Shown: positions 1 to 10,189 of the stretch, piece by piece
Numbering within the stretch: position 1 is the first letter of the stretch
Layout: every line of letters starts with the position of its first letter
The notes under the pieces: model-generated
The model's database searches: none
Seen by the model: the letters and a program-made list of their open reading frames with translations, nothing else
Told to the model about the DNA's origin: nothing
Made by a program: the position numbers and the translations under genes
Assembly (NCBI GenBank): GCA_964017185.1
Contig: OZ024878.1
Coordinates: 14,889,351 to 14,953,350, forward strand
Length of the DNA stretch: 64,000 nt
Source: Rugalucina vietnamica
Lineage: Eukaryota; Mollusca; Bivalvia; Lucinida; Lucinidae
Direction of reading: 5' to 3'

Positions 1-61
1 TATTTTCATTGCGTGAATAGCTTTCTATTCCATTGATATTGAAGTCGCCGTTCTAACCGAT

Positions 62-76
62 GTTTTGCTTTCACAG
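62..76 (+). promoter_or_regulatory. Candidate 3' splice acceptor before the GPCR coding exon
   Basis: A pyrimidine-rich tract ends in CACAG at 76, 16 bases before the chosen ATG at 93. This suggests that an upstream non-coding exon lies outside the window and that all of the GPCR coding sequence is in one exon. Inference from sequence only. Confidence 0.5.
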
Positions 77-92
77 GCATACCGTTAGACTG

Positions 93-1079
93 ATGGAAAA
101 TCTCACAACCGGAGTGCCATTCGACGATACCACATTTGTGGACAATGCGACTTCGGGTCCTGTCAACGAAGGCCTATCTCTTCCCGCTAAAATTACTTTC
201 GGGTTCCAGATTGTTGTAATGCTGGTAATTGTTTCTGGAAACGTTCTAGTTCTCGCGGCAGTGATTCGGTTCCGTCATTTACGGGATATTACTGGGATAT
301 TTGTGGCCAATCTGGCCACAGCGGATCTTGTAACGGGTCTTTCCCTGCCTTTCCAGATGGCGTTCTTCTTCCATCCAGACATGGAAAGGGACAAAGGATG
401 GTGTATAATGCGGTTCCAAGTAATATCATTTGCTTGTAACTTATCAGCGTATTCGTTGTTGTGTACTGTACTTGATAGATACATTGCTATTGCGTTTCCT
501 TTCAAATATGTGCGAATTATGACAGAAAAGGTCGCCTACATTATGATTGCCATAATTTGGACTGTGGATATTTTCTTGTGTCTTATTCCGATTTTAGGTG
601 CAAACAATTGGGAACAAGCACCAATGTGTCTTTACGAGTTCGTCATTGACAAGTATTTCAGATTGTTCAATTTTATTCACCAAATCGCTATCGCCCTCAT
701 TATATTCCTTATCTACGTGCGAATATTCTTCATAGTTCGCTCCCAACTGCGTCGTATTGCGGCGGATGCCGTATTCAACACTGGCGACACCACAAATCGA
801 CCCTCCAAACAGATGAACCGAGTCGTCGGCATGGTCGTACTATGTTTCCAAATTTCATGGATGCCTTTCTTCATACTACAACTGATGCTGGTTGCGGACG
901 TCACAGTTACAAAAGTCCTGGTAGCGAATTTCTTGGTGTTTCTTGGCATCCTAAATTCGACGTTGAATCCGTTCTTATACGCTTGGAAAAATAAACAATT
1001 CCGGAACGCGTTTAAGAAGTTGTTGTGCTTACATGTAAAGCCAGAGGACAATGAACAAACGCTGGTGTCAATTATCTAA
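93..1079 (+). CDS. Class A GPCR, adenosine-receptor-like, complete 7TM coding exon
   Basis: Predicted seven-transmembrane receptor of 328 residues, acting at the plasma membrane and probably coupling to G proteins. Family hallmarks, numbered from an in-frame upstream Met at 60 (subtract 11 for the chosen start): SGN in TM1 (N61), LATAD in TM2 (D89), extracellular Cys115 pairing with Cys190 of loop 2, DRY at 139-141, Trp167 in TM4, SWMP in TM6 (266-269, Ser where most receptors have Cys) and NPFLY in TM7 (303-307). The N-terminus has two N-glycosylation sequons. The stretch from ILGANNW through CLYEF to YVRIFF resembles adenosine receptors best; the ligand is not established. The Met at 93 is preferred because a good 3' splice site (TTGCTTTCACAG, ending at 76) lies just upstream, so the Met at 60 would be intronic. 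The 3' half is tandemly duplicated downstream as pseudogenes. Confidence 0.85.
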   Translation: MENLTTGVPFDDTTFVDNATSGPVNEGLSLPAKITFGFQIVVMLVIVSGNVLVLAAVIRFRHLRDITGIFVANLATADLVTGLSLPFQMAFFFHPDMERDKGWCIMRFQVISFACNLSAYSLLCTVLDRYIAIAFPFKYVRIMTEKVAYIMIAIIWTVDIFLCLIPILGANNWEQAPMCLYEFVIDKYFRLFNFIHQIAIALIIFLIYVRIFFIVRSQLRRIAADAVFNTGDTTNRPSKQMNRVVGMVVLCFQISWMPFFILQLMLVADVTVTKVLVANFLVFLGILNSTLNPFLYAWKNKQFRNAFKKLLCLHVKPEDNEQTLVSII

Positions 1080-1159
1080 TTGCGTTTACTAAAAAGAACG
1101 GAAAAGCGGACATTCAATAATTTCGAATATATTATTCTGTGAAGTAAAATAGAGATCAG

Positions 1160-1700
1160 ACTATAATATGGACAATGGATATTTCTCTGACTCTTATTCA
1201 GATATTAGGCGCCAAAACTGGGAGCAAGCGCCTATATGCCGTTACGAGTTTGTCATTGACAAGTATTTCTGATTTTTTTTTCAACCTTATCCAGCAAAAT
1301 CGCTATCACTCTCATTATATTGAAGTTCCTTATCTATGTGCGAATATTCTTCATAGTTCGCTCCCAACTGCGTCGTATTGCGGCGGATGCCGTATTCAAC
1401 ACTGGCGACACCACAAATCGACCCTCCAAACAGATGAACCGAGTCGTCGGCATGGTCGTACTATGTTTCCAAATATCGTGGATGCCTTTCTTCATACTAC
1501 AACTGATGCTAGTTGCGGACGTCACAGTTACAAAAGTCTTAGTAGCGAATTTCTTGGTGTTTCTTGGCATCCTAAATTCCACGTTGAATCCGTTCTTATA
1601 CGCTTGGAAAAATAAACAATTCCGGAACGCGTTTAAGAAGTTGTTATACTTACATGTAAAGCCCGAGGACAATGAACAAACGCTGGTGTCAATTATCTAA
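1160..1700 (+). pseudogene. GPCR partial copy B (TM4 to C-terminus), frameshifted
   Basis: Near-identical tandem copy of the GPCR 3' half, from the TM4 region through the stop and into the 3' flank. A one-base loss after ILGA shifts the frame, and an expanded T-run follows in the loop 2/TM5 region. From 1320 to 1700 the TM5-to-C-terminus frame is still fully open and almost identical to the parent, including the TM6 SWMP and TM7 NPFLY motifs. It lacks TM1-TM3 and cannot make a receptor. It could only yield a short two- to three-helix fragment if transcribed. This is the youngest of three copies. Confidence 0.85.
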
Positions 1701-1782
1701 TTGTGTTTTACTAAAACAAACGGAAAAACGGAAAAGCTTCGAATATATTCTTCTGTAAAGTAAAATAGAGATCAGACTAGTG

Positions 1783-2275
1783 TGGGCAGTGGATATTTCT
1801 CTGCGTCTTATTCAGATCTAAGGCGCCAAAACTGGGAGCAAGCACCTATATGCTTTTACGAGTTTGTCATTGATAAGTATTTCTGATTTTTCAACCTTAT
1901 CCAGCAAACTCGTTATAACTCTCAAGTGTATTCCTTATCTACGTAAGAATATTTTCGAAGCATCTGCGTCGCATTGGAGCGGAGGCCGTTTTCAACACTG
2001 GAGACACCACAAATGGACCCTCCAAACAGATGAACTGAGTCGTCGGCCTGGTCGTACTGTGTTTCCAATTATCATGGACGCCTTTCTTCATACTACAACT
2101 GATGTTATTAAAAATAGTTGGAGACGTCACTGTTCTGTGTATCCAAATTTCGACGTTGAATCCGTTCCTATACGCTTGAAAAGATACACAATACCGAAAC
2201 GCCATTGAGAGATTGTTATGCTTGCATGTCAAGCCTGGGGACAATGAACAATCATCTCTCGTGTCAATTATCTAA
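1783..2275 (+). pseudogene. GPCR partial copy C, decayed
   Basis: A second tandem copy, beginning with the same GTGG..GTGGATATTTCTCTG block about 610 bases after copy B and ending at the equivalent of the parental stop. Several deletions, including loss of much of the TM6-TM7 linker, and point changes have destroyed the frame. Segments encoding the VIDKYF, PSKQMN and HVKP equivalents are still recognisable across frames. Confidence 0.75.
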
Positions 2276-2359
2276 TTGTGTTTACTTAAACGAACGGAAA
2301 CGTGGAATAACTTCGAAATATTCGTCTGTGAAGTAACATAGTGAGATTGCTTCACTGTA

Positions 2360-2969
2360 ATGTACACTGTAGATGGCAGATATTTTCTCATTCACACCTT
2401 GGGCGCCTACAGCAGAGGGCAAGCGCTTATAAGCCTTTATGGGTTCGTCTTTGACAAATGCATGTATCTCAGATTGTTTAACTTTATCAATCATTGACAT
2501 CGTTCATTATACAGTGTATTCCTTAGCTACGTAAGAATATTTTTCATCGTCCGTCCTTATCTGCGTTGCCTTGAAGCGGAGGCCGTTTTCAACATTGGGG
2601 ACACCACAAATCGACCCTCTAAACAGATGAACCGAGTTGTCGGCATGGTCATACTGTATTTCCAAAATATTGTGAATGCTACAATTGATGCGGACGTCAC
2701 CTTTACAAACGTTTCTGTGATTCTGGGAATCTGAAATTCGACGTTGAGTACGTTCCTATACGCTTTGACCCCGGACGATCGTAGTACACTTACGTCACAG
2801 GTTTACCGCTATACATATGAATGAAATGAATGTATTTGACCAATAGGAACGGGCGTGCCGTTCATATTTATGACGGTAAATCTGTGACGAAAGCAGTCTA
2901 CTACGATCGTCCGGGATCTGTATCCTTGCATGTCAAACCCGAGGATAAATGCTCTTGTCAATTATCTAA
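2360..2969 (+). pseudogene. GPCR partial copy D, most decayed, interrupted by a MITE
   Basis: Third tandem copy with the lowest identity to the parent. The loop 3 block (ACACCACAAATCGACCCTC, followed by the AAACAGATGAACCGAGT equivalent) is well kept, but TM6-TM7 carries deletions. A 146-bp palindromic-ended insertion (2770-2915) splits the TM7/C-terminal part. The C-terminal end (GTCAATTATCTAA) is still visible after the insertion. Confidence 0.7.
2770..2915. mobile_element. 146-bp MITE with 17-bp perfect terminal inverted repeats
   Basis: The ends CCCGGACGATCGTAGTA and TACTACGATCGTCCGGG are perfect inverted repeats. The similarity continues inward (CGTCACAGGTTTACCG against CGGTAAATCTGTGACG), giving about 40 bp of imperfect inverted arms. 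No coding capacity. It sits inside GPCR pseudogene copy D, so it arrived after that duplication. No clear target-site duplication. Confidence 0.8.
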
Positions 2970-3085
2970 TTGCGTTTACTGAAACAGGAATCGAAACGCG
3001 GCGTTTGTATGGACAGCTTTGGAGTTGAATATTTTCCTATGTGATGTAGCATATCAGAATCGGCTCTTTTAACATAAACGCATAC

Positions 3086-3796
3086 GTGTGGCGGTCCTAA
3101 AAGCCTCCCGTACACCATCTATAGTGCAGATATTTTCCTTTTCGTCCTTTGAGATCAGCGAGGATATTTTGAGAAATCAGAAATTTATTATTGGTTTAGA
3201 TTCATTATCTAACCAAAGTTTAATATATTTTGCCCCATTTTGATAATTCTAGTCTTTGTACTGACAACCCTCTTGAAAGTTGCAAATTAACTGCAATTAT
3301 GTTTGGCTTCATGTTGCCAAATCTAAAGGGTCACTGATGAGGCTTGAGTAGCCAAAACCGCGGTATGACCCACCCTTTCTCATTAATATGTTCACTGCTC
3401 TTAAAGGATCTCAGTTTTAATTTGATTAGCTATAACTGCAGCTGGTGTTGTGCCGTGTGGCTGCCCTAAAAAAGTCTTTCCGTACACCATCCATAGAGCG
3501 GATTATAATTTTTTTTCGTCCTTTGAGATCAGCGAGGATATTCTGAGAAATCAGAAATTGATTTTTGGTTTAGATTCATTTTCTAGCAAACGTTTAATAT
3601 ATTTGGCCCCATTTGGATAATTCTAGTCTTTATATTGACTACCCTCTTGAAAATTGCAAATTAATTGCAATTCTCTTTGGCTTCATGTTGCCAAATCTAA
3701 AGGGTCACTGATGAGGCTTGAGTAGCCGAAACCGCGGCATGACAAACCCTTTCTAATTAATATCTTCACTGCTCTTAAAGGGCCTCAGTTTTAATG
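3086..3796. repeat. Tandem duplication of a ~340-bp non-coding unit
   Basis: The block at 3086-3424 recurs at 3455-3796 with scattered substitutions. Shared stretches include the TTTGAGATCAGCGAGGATATT and AAAGGGTCACTGATGAGGC regions. Neither copy has an open frame. Function unknown. Confidence 0.8.
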
Positions 3797-4930
3797 TTAT
3801 TTTCTATGAATTATATCAGTAAATCTGTTCTAGAAGGGTCATCACCATGGCATGTATGTATCATATCCAGCGCTGGCAAAGCCTTATGATACACATCTTA
3901 AAGAAGACACCCGCTTAAATCATCATATAGGTTTCATGCTTCCAAAAAGAATGGATTGTGTTGATAGACTTTAACAGTCTGTAGGCATGACAGCCATCTT
4001 GACCTTTTAGCCGTCAAACCGGACAACATGCCCTAATATATGAAGAAAAAAATCTTCGGAAACCTTGTATTTTAAACTTGGTTACCGGTTTTGACGCAAC
4101 ATCTTAATGTGTATCATTTAGGCTTGTAATGGATTTTATTTTTCAAATTGTGACCATCGGTGAGTTATCATCATGAAAATGGCAAGGTAAATTGTTTCAA
4201 CCTTTACTCAGATGTAGGTGTAGATGAATTCTTTGAACTGACGTGGACACTGGTATACTGAGTTCATCTACACATATGAACAATCAAATACAACAGCATT
4301 CAACAGTAATTCTATTTGAGTGCAACATGACATTTGGTCACCAGGTCCTCGATTATTTTACAATATAATTCCATGACAACCTTTTTTTTTCATCCAGCGC
4401 TATTCATATAAAATTACATTCCCTATTTCAATGAATTTTGTTGGCATTGGTTGGCGATGAATCATTCGAATGACGCCAATTAATAGACGCGCTTTAGCCG
4501 AATGATGTTAGCAAACCGGTATCAAAATAGTAAAACATAGTCTTAAACTAAGACTCACGTCGCGTCCCTATCTTAAAGACTATTAATACGAGATATTGTT
4601 TCTAATAGAGCATTTATATGAAATAGATACCATGTCATCAATTTTGTTTCCAAGAAAGGCGCCGTTTCTCGTAAGTTCTTAAACAGATAAGGTATCTCTT
4701 AATAAAGTGTTTATGTATTACTTTAAAGGCTATATCAGGAAAGACTGGTCCACTTTAAGCAAAAACCGGTTTTCATTTTCGTCTAATTGTATCCTGATTT
4801 CATAGAAGCAGTCTCGAATTCCCACAACAATGGTTTCTACCGGAAATTACCAACATGACACCACCGATTTTTAATAAGTTAATGATGAAAACTAAAGGCT
4901 TTAAACTTCACACAGTTCATCTGACGCAAA
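3797..4930. other. Intergenic, no recognisable gene
   Basis: AT-rich sequence without a supported gene. A short inverted pair (TGTAGATGAA near 4209 and TTCATCTACA near 4262) frames about 60 bases. Nothing else was recognised. Confidence 0.5.
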
Positions 4931-5075
4931 CTTGGTCCCAAGGTCATAAAACTTTTTTCATGCTCAACTCAGCTGAGCATGAAATTTTAAGTGCTCATAA
5001 ATACTGAAATAACCCAAATAAATTGAAATTTCAGGTTTAGAATGTCAAAGTCTGTAATTTATCCTGCTCATAATT
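4931..5075. mobile_element. Relic of the CTCAGCTGAG palindromic MITE
   Basis: Carries the central CTCAACTCAGCTGAGCATG palindrome and flanking TTGAAATTTCAGG block. Both also occur in the fuller elements at 27256-27540 and 63303-63587. Termini are degraded. Confidence 0.6.
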
Positions 5076-5299
5076 GTTAAAATGCCAACAATTGTCATAA
5101 ATCTAGCACTTGATTCTGTTCATTATGTGTCGAAATTAGAATTTAAATGGTTTAAAATGTTCAATAAAACGTAAATGCGAAATATAGAGTCGGTAATTTG
5201 TAGACTTTATTGTTTACTTTTACCTTTTATATGCTTCGTTGTTTATCACTTCTCGGCTGTTCTTTCGTCTCTCCTAAATGAGTTGCATGAGTTTCTTTT

Positions 5300-5690
5300 T
5301 TGTTTTGAGTATTGGTTGTTCACGTGTGTTGGAGAGTTCTTTGATCGCTAATTTAACATTAACCTGATGGTCACAAGACGAGCAAGTCAATGCCAAAGAA
5401 TCTGATAGTGGCCCGTTGGCTCTGGTTTTGCGTTCTCTGAACTTTCTTTCCGAGTTTCAAAAAAATCTTGTTTCGTAATTCTCAGCTGATAGATTTTGTG
5501 CAGCCTATTCCCAAGACTCTATTAGTATGTCAAAATCCTTCAGAGGGGCTTTGAGGGTGTCTTTGTAGCTGATCTTCTGGTCACCTTAAGAGCACTTTCC
5601 CTCCTGTAATTCTCCATGGAAAGCTTTCCTTATAAGTCGCTCAGCAGGCATTTTATAACATGGCCAGTCCACCTTAGCTGTCACAGTTTA
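5300..5690 (-). pseudogene. Non-LTR retrotransposon (LINE) ORF2 C-terminal relic
   Basis: Read on the minus strand across several frames, this matches the conserved tail of animal LINE ORF2 proteins. It starts with a WTGHV motif near 5680, continues through a KDTLKAPLKDFDIL-like block and an IESWE motif, and ends in a cysteine pair (LTCSSCDH near 5370) typical of the terminal zinc-finger remnant. In-frame stops and shifts make it dead. The upstream reverse transcriptase is absent. Confidence 0.65.
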
Positions 5691-5954
5691 AGACTGTAGC
5701 CATGCTTTGCATCCCTGCTTTTTTCGAATCTCTGTTTCTGGAAACTTGTTTTGCCACTTGATTTTCAACAGCTTTCTTAAATAGCATGATTTTAAAGTAT
5801 TCTATGCATAACGTCGAAGTATTATCCATTGTTGAAAATCGGCAAAAAATTCATGTAAGATCATGTAAGACTGCATCCGATGAGTACACATTGCGCCCCT
5901 CTTGTAACTGATTTGTTTTGTACCGATTCGAAAGAGTTGTCATGGACTGTCTAA

Positions 5955-6500
5955 ACCGTGTCATGTTTTGGAGGCTTTTAATTCGACTTTCAGGTACCTC
6001 GATGGCCTTTTGAACATTAACAACCGTTACTTTGAAGGTATGGTCAACCAAATTTATCCACCTGAACTACAGCTGAATACAGCTAGCACCACAGATACCG
6101 AAGCCCCATTTTTGGATTTATATTTTTCTGTTGCTATGGATTGGTTTCTTCTAACATTTATGATAAGCAAGACGACTTTGAGTTTGATATAGTAAATATA
6201 TAAGACGGTGACGTTCCTCGCCATGCTTATATTTTATTATTATGCATTTTGCAGCTAGTATTAGATTGCCTCTGCAAAAGTTTTACGGACATCAACGCGC
6301 GTAGTAAATATCTAACAGTAAAATTTCTGCAGCAGGGCTATTGGTATCATGAACTTCGAAAAACATTTTCTAAATTTTGTCGCAGACAAAATGAACTGAT
6401 TTTCAAATTTAATGGTGGGTTAAAGACGCTTTGCGGGCATTTCGGAACCAGAATTTTATGGTGACTTGGTATACTTTAAGAACCTTACAGGAAGGAATAA
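5955..6500 (+). pseudogene. Reverse transcriptase relic (Penelope- or DIRS-like, class unsettled)
   Basis: Fragments over three frames: FNSTFRYLDGLLNINN, YPPELQLN, DTEAPFLDL, then an IYDK..DF block, DGDVPR, KFLQQGYWYHELRKTFSKF and EPEFYGDLVY. This order is typical of a reverse transcriptase widespread in marine invertebrate genomes. The catalytic Y-x-D-D is Y-L-D-G here, and frameshifts near 6135, 6220 and 6440 confirm decay. Neighbouring sequence offers no LTR or terminal repeat to fix the class. Confidence 0.65.
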
Positions 6501-7321
6501 TTTTCATTTTAGTTTGTAAAAACCATTATCCGTTACAAACGTACTGGATCTAAATTAAATGTGATGCGACAGCCTGCATGCATAGTTTTAACCCAATCAC
6601 TGTTGATTACCATGCTTCCTTCTTTATTTTCTCGCCGGAAGTTCGGGCGTCAGACTCTTTGATAACACTGACTTAAAGCTATTCACTTTATTTGGTTGGG
6701 CCGGAGCTTTTTATCTTGGGGTCTCACTGGTGTTTTTTATTTTGCTCAAGTTTTTCAGTTATGTTGTTGGCTTTCCTTGTTCTCTCTCTCTCTTTCTCTC
6801 TCTCTCTTTTTTTATTCATCATGATGTTTATCGTAATTTATTTGTTTGTCCGTGATGATTCATTGACTAGTTATAAATTCACCACGAAGACCAAACGACT
6901 ACCTAATATGTTGATAACTACTGAAGAAGCTGTGCCGGATGTGTAAGGGCCCTGTAAAAAGGTTAAAAGATGCAATGATCAGGAAATTGCGCATTCAGAA
7001 AGAAATTCCCATTCAAACAATCGAAGTAGGAAAAAAGCAAACAAACAATACAAGGAGAACATATATAGTGTATAGCCAAATTAGCAGTTATTTCCCAAAA
7101 GGTGGTCACTCAGTTACCCGAACTTAACTGAATATGTGAAAACGTACATAAGGTGCGATCAGCACAAAAATGAACTCCAAAGCATAAAGCAATCCGAACC
7201 ACAATAGAATTATTGCCTTGAAACGATCAGTAATTTAAAATTACTTGGGTATTTAGAGCGTTTCATAAGATGTTTGCAAAATCTCGGTGCAAATAAGTTC
7301 AAGCCGCGGCACAGCTAATGT
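6501..7321. other. Intergenic; short CT-rich microsatellite
   Basis: No supported gene. A (TC)n-rich tract lies at about 6779-6812. Short frames here show no family signature. Confidence 0.5.
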
Positions 7322-7525
7322 TAACCTATATTTGACGAATGGATTCTCCCATCGTTATCAGTTGGGTGGGTCCACTTTCATTTTTCGGTGTGTTAGGAGT
7401 GATTTTTATTTTTATCTCATTTTTCAATGAAATTTCTCTGTGCAAACAGAATAGCCCCGGATGAGGCGCCGCGTTCTGCTATACAAACGCTGTTTGCTTA
7501 TGTCCCATAAAAAGGACACCAGGCT
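7322..7525 (-). repeat. Dispersed repeat shared with 34385-34606 (opposite orientation)
   Basis: Contains TTTGACGAATGGATTCTCCC, a GTGCAAACAGAATAGCCCC block and TTATGTCCCATAAAAA. All recur in reverse complement at 34385-34606, where the centre is a perfect AGCCCCAGAT hairpin. This copy has lost one hairpin arm. Probably a non-autonomous transposon. Confidence 0.7.
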
Positions 7526-7764
7526 TATATGAGTTAGTAAGCAGTATTAATGGAAATCCGTAAAAAAATGTCTCCAGAACTTATGATGTCATAACTGAGA
7601 CGCAGCATGGAAACGAACAACATGACATAAAAATTTGCGTCCAGACCGATCGATTACACGCTGTGCCGAATGAATCGCTTGGGACATAAAAATGAAGGGG
7701 TGGGGACATCTAGAGTTTATTATTCTGTTATTATTATCGTAGTTGGGTTGGTCTACTCTAAAAG

Positions 7765-7767
<3 letters not shown>

Positions 7768-7798
<31 letters not shown>

Positions 7799-7823
7799 TA
7801 ATTTTTTTTTTTTTGTAATTTTT
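7768..7823. repeat. Poly-T tract
   Basis: Long T homopolymers interrupted by GTAA. Flanks a family 1 hairpin MITE. Confidence 0.9.
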
Positions 7824-7849
7824 GAATTTAAAATCTGAGCCACTGCATA

Positions 7850-8062
7850 TTGCATAAGGAAACCAACAAAATGCTTGGGCGAAAACAAAGGCGCAGATCA
7901 GCTTCGCGGTAACCGCGAAGCTGGTCAGCGCCTTTGTTTTCGCTACATGTTCTACTTAAATACAAAATTTCAAGCCTCTAACCATCTCCTGAGACTGTAC
8001 AGGTCGGTTTGTGTCGGACATGGTCGCAACCGAAATTTTTGGTTTTCTCATGCTCAGGCTCA
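7850..8062. mobile_element. Hairpin MITE family 1 (TGAGCC...GGCTCA), partial left end
   Basis: Terminal GAAACCAACAA and GGTTTTCTCATGC arms surround a near-perfect ~65-base palindrome, GCGAAAACAAAGGCGC...GCGCCTTTGTTTTCGC. The inner stem reads CTTCGCGG/CCGCGAAG. It is followed by the family's CAGGTCGGTTTGTGTCGGAC block. Non-coding. Confidence 0.8.
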
Positions 8063-8349
8063 TCTGGCTTTGCGGAATCTAGAGACAACTTGTCTGTGTT
8101 ACAGGGTCTTCATTAGTTAAGCTCGTTGCAAATAAAATAAATTACGATCGGTGCAAATAGAATAAATATATCAGAAACTAGCAATTTTAATTGAGTTTAT
8201 GTTGACACAAAGAAAATGTCAGACAGAAAAAAGTTGGTGCGGTATCTCATCAGGATAACATGTCAGTAAAATCTATATCCCCTTATACCCCACTTAACTT
8301 AGAACTGGGGTTTACAGGGGCATTCTTAGATATTTGACTCTACCATATA

Positions 8350-8584
8350 TGAGCCTGTGCCTGAGAAAATCAACAATATGGGTTCTGACCAGGTCTGACA
8401 CAACCGGGCTGAACAGTCGCAGAAAATAGTTAGAGGCTGGAAATTTTGGATTTAGAAAGTAGAGGAATTGCACTATCCGTGTAGCGAAAACAAAGGCTCT
8501 GATCAGCTTCGCAGTTACTGCGAAGCTGATCTGCGCCTTTGTTTTTGCCTATACAAATTGTTGGTTTTCTCATGCAAAGGTTCA
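8350..8584. mobile_element. Hairpin MITE family 1, full length
   Basis: Starts TGAGCCTGTGCCTGAGAAAA and ends TTGGTTTTCTCATGCAAAGG then TTCA. The central palindrome has the inner stem CTTCGCAG/CTGCGAAG. Opposite in order to the 7850 copy relative to the hairpin. Confidence 0.85.
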
Positions 8585-8699
8585 TAATTATTCTTCTTAC
8601 TGAAACCAATAAAGTGTTATTACCATACTTACTATGTACATTAGCTGAAATACATGGCCCACTAAATCTGACTTTGATAGTAAGTAGTTGCATTCTGAA

Positions 8700-8970
8700 T
8701 ATGATGGACATTTCTTTACTTTTAAGTATTTGTCAAGTGATATTGTTTTATTAAGTGGACTGATATTCCTATTTTTCGTATTTTTGATCCAAAACATGGA
8801 TTATGGGTACTCGTTAGAACCTCCTCGGCGAGGCGGTTCTAACGTGTACCCACAATCACTGTTTTGAGCAAATATATGAAAAATATTTAATTTAAACATT
8901 TGCTGATGAAATTTTCATTTTTACAGCTGAAATATTCCCTGTATATTGCATGGGCATATTTTCGTAATGT
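8700..8970. mobile_element. Hairpin MITE family 2 (GTTCTAAC/CCGCCTCG hairpin)
   Basis: The central palindrome (GTTAGAACCTCCTCG/CGAGGCGGTTCTAAC) is flanked by GGGTAC..CACAATC..TTTGAGCAAA arms. The right end is GCATGGGCATATTTTCGTAA, matching the family's CATG..CC..GTTTTCGTAAT terminus. The left end is decayed. Confidence 0.75.
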
Positions 8971-8982
8971 AATATAATCAGA

Positions 8983-8983
8983 G

Positions 8984-9031
<48 letters not shown>
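8983..9031. repeat. Poly-A tract
   Basis: Nearly 50 A residues immediately before the CACTG terminus at 9032. This makes any short target-site duplication there unreadable. Confidence 0.9.
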
Positions 9032-9032
<1 letters not shown>

Positions 9033-9044
9033 ACTGCATGAAAA

Positions 9045-9900
9045 GGTCGATTTATGCACCATAGTAAAAGTGTTGCAAACATACTGAAATGCCAGAATTT
9101 ACTAAGGCTTGCTTCATATTTGACTTCATTTGAAGTTCATGCGCATTACATTTACCTATGTAAAATGTCTGTGTTTACACAAGTATACGGATGGTGGCGC
9201 ACATTTAGCTTGCCGCATTTACGTAATTGTGAGCGACCTGTGCATATGTTAAATGCATTATAAGATTCGAACCCTTATCGTGCAGTACGTAAATATTTTG
9301 TCAAATTTTATTGTTTACTTTAAACGTTTTACCAAATATTTGCATAGCATGTTATTTCCCGTTCATGTTAACCTTTACTACGTATGTGAATATTAATCTG
9401 CATGTAACATTTTACCGACTAATGCAAATAAAAACATGAGCAGTCATTTTGAATACGCTATGCAAATGTAAATCAAATTAAAAATTTGCCATGCAAATGC
9501 AATCCTTTTAAATGACTTGTTTAATGTATTTTCAAATTGTAGAGTAAATTGATTTCAAATATCTATTTTTCAACATGAATGGTACATGCAGCAAATATAA
9601 GAAAAATATAAGTATGTCAATCTCAATTCAGAATCATGTAAACATGTGCACATATTATTCTTGAATTCGATTTGCATATCTATGTAAAGGCTGCAGAAAT
9701 GAGATATTTTTATCTTTCAAACATATGCAAACATGTGACAAATACAAAAATGAGACCACGTTTGCAGGTGTCAAATATAAATATAATATTCATGTTTGCT
9801 TACGTATGTGCAGACTGCATACAAATATATTTACGTAGTATATTTGCTGTTGTATGATAGGGTAATATTTGCAATATATTTGCATAGGTTGGTATGCATA
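9045..9900. repeat. Left subterminal repeat region of the CACTG-ended element
   Basis: Degenerate repetition of TTTGCATA, TTTACGTA and ATGCAAA words in both orientations, mirroring the right-end array at 16985-19600. No gene. Confidence 0.55.
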
Positions 9901-9944
9901 TTGGGGTTATTGTGATTTGATCTGGTAGTGGGGTATGCTTTCTG

Positions 9945-10065
9945 GTAGGTTTGGTTGTTTGATTGGGGTTTAACGTCCCACCAACAGCTAAGGTCATATG
10001 GAGACGGGACCTCGGTTTATAGTCCCATCCGACGGACTGGAGAAGCCAGGGGTCGAACCTGCGAT
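9945..10065 (-). mobile_element. tRNA-derived SINE, partial
   Basis: On the minus strand it has a B-box-like sequence (complement of GGGTCGAACCTG near 10050) followed by a GGGACGTTAAACCCCAATCA tail with AAACAACC. Such tails are common on molluscan SINEs. The tRNA-like head is incomplete. Confidence 0.6.
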
Positions 10066-10189
10066 TGATTTAGGTCAAATTACATCTTTTCTCCCCTTAG
10101 ATCCATTAACTGTCATGATTGTCGATCCAGTGTTTCAAATCGCAGAACACGTACATTGTCGCCACCAATTAAAGTCCTTGACTAGTTAA

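Noticed and set aside
713..1672. Minus-strand frames of 112 residues opposite the GPCR copies
   Set aside because: Shadows of the receptor coding strand; no independent signature.
1320..1700. Copy B of the GPCR as a functional short receptor
   Set aside because: Lacks TM1-TM3 and the DRY region and has a frameshifted 5' part; the open frame is explained by recent duplication.
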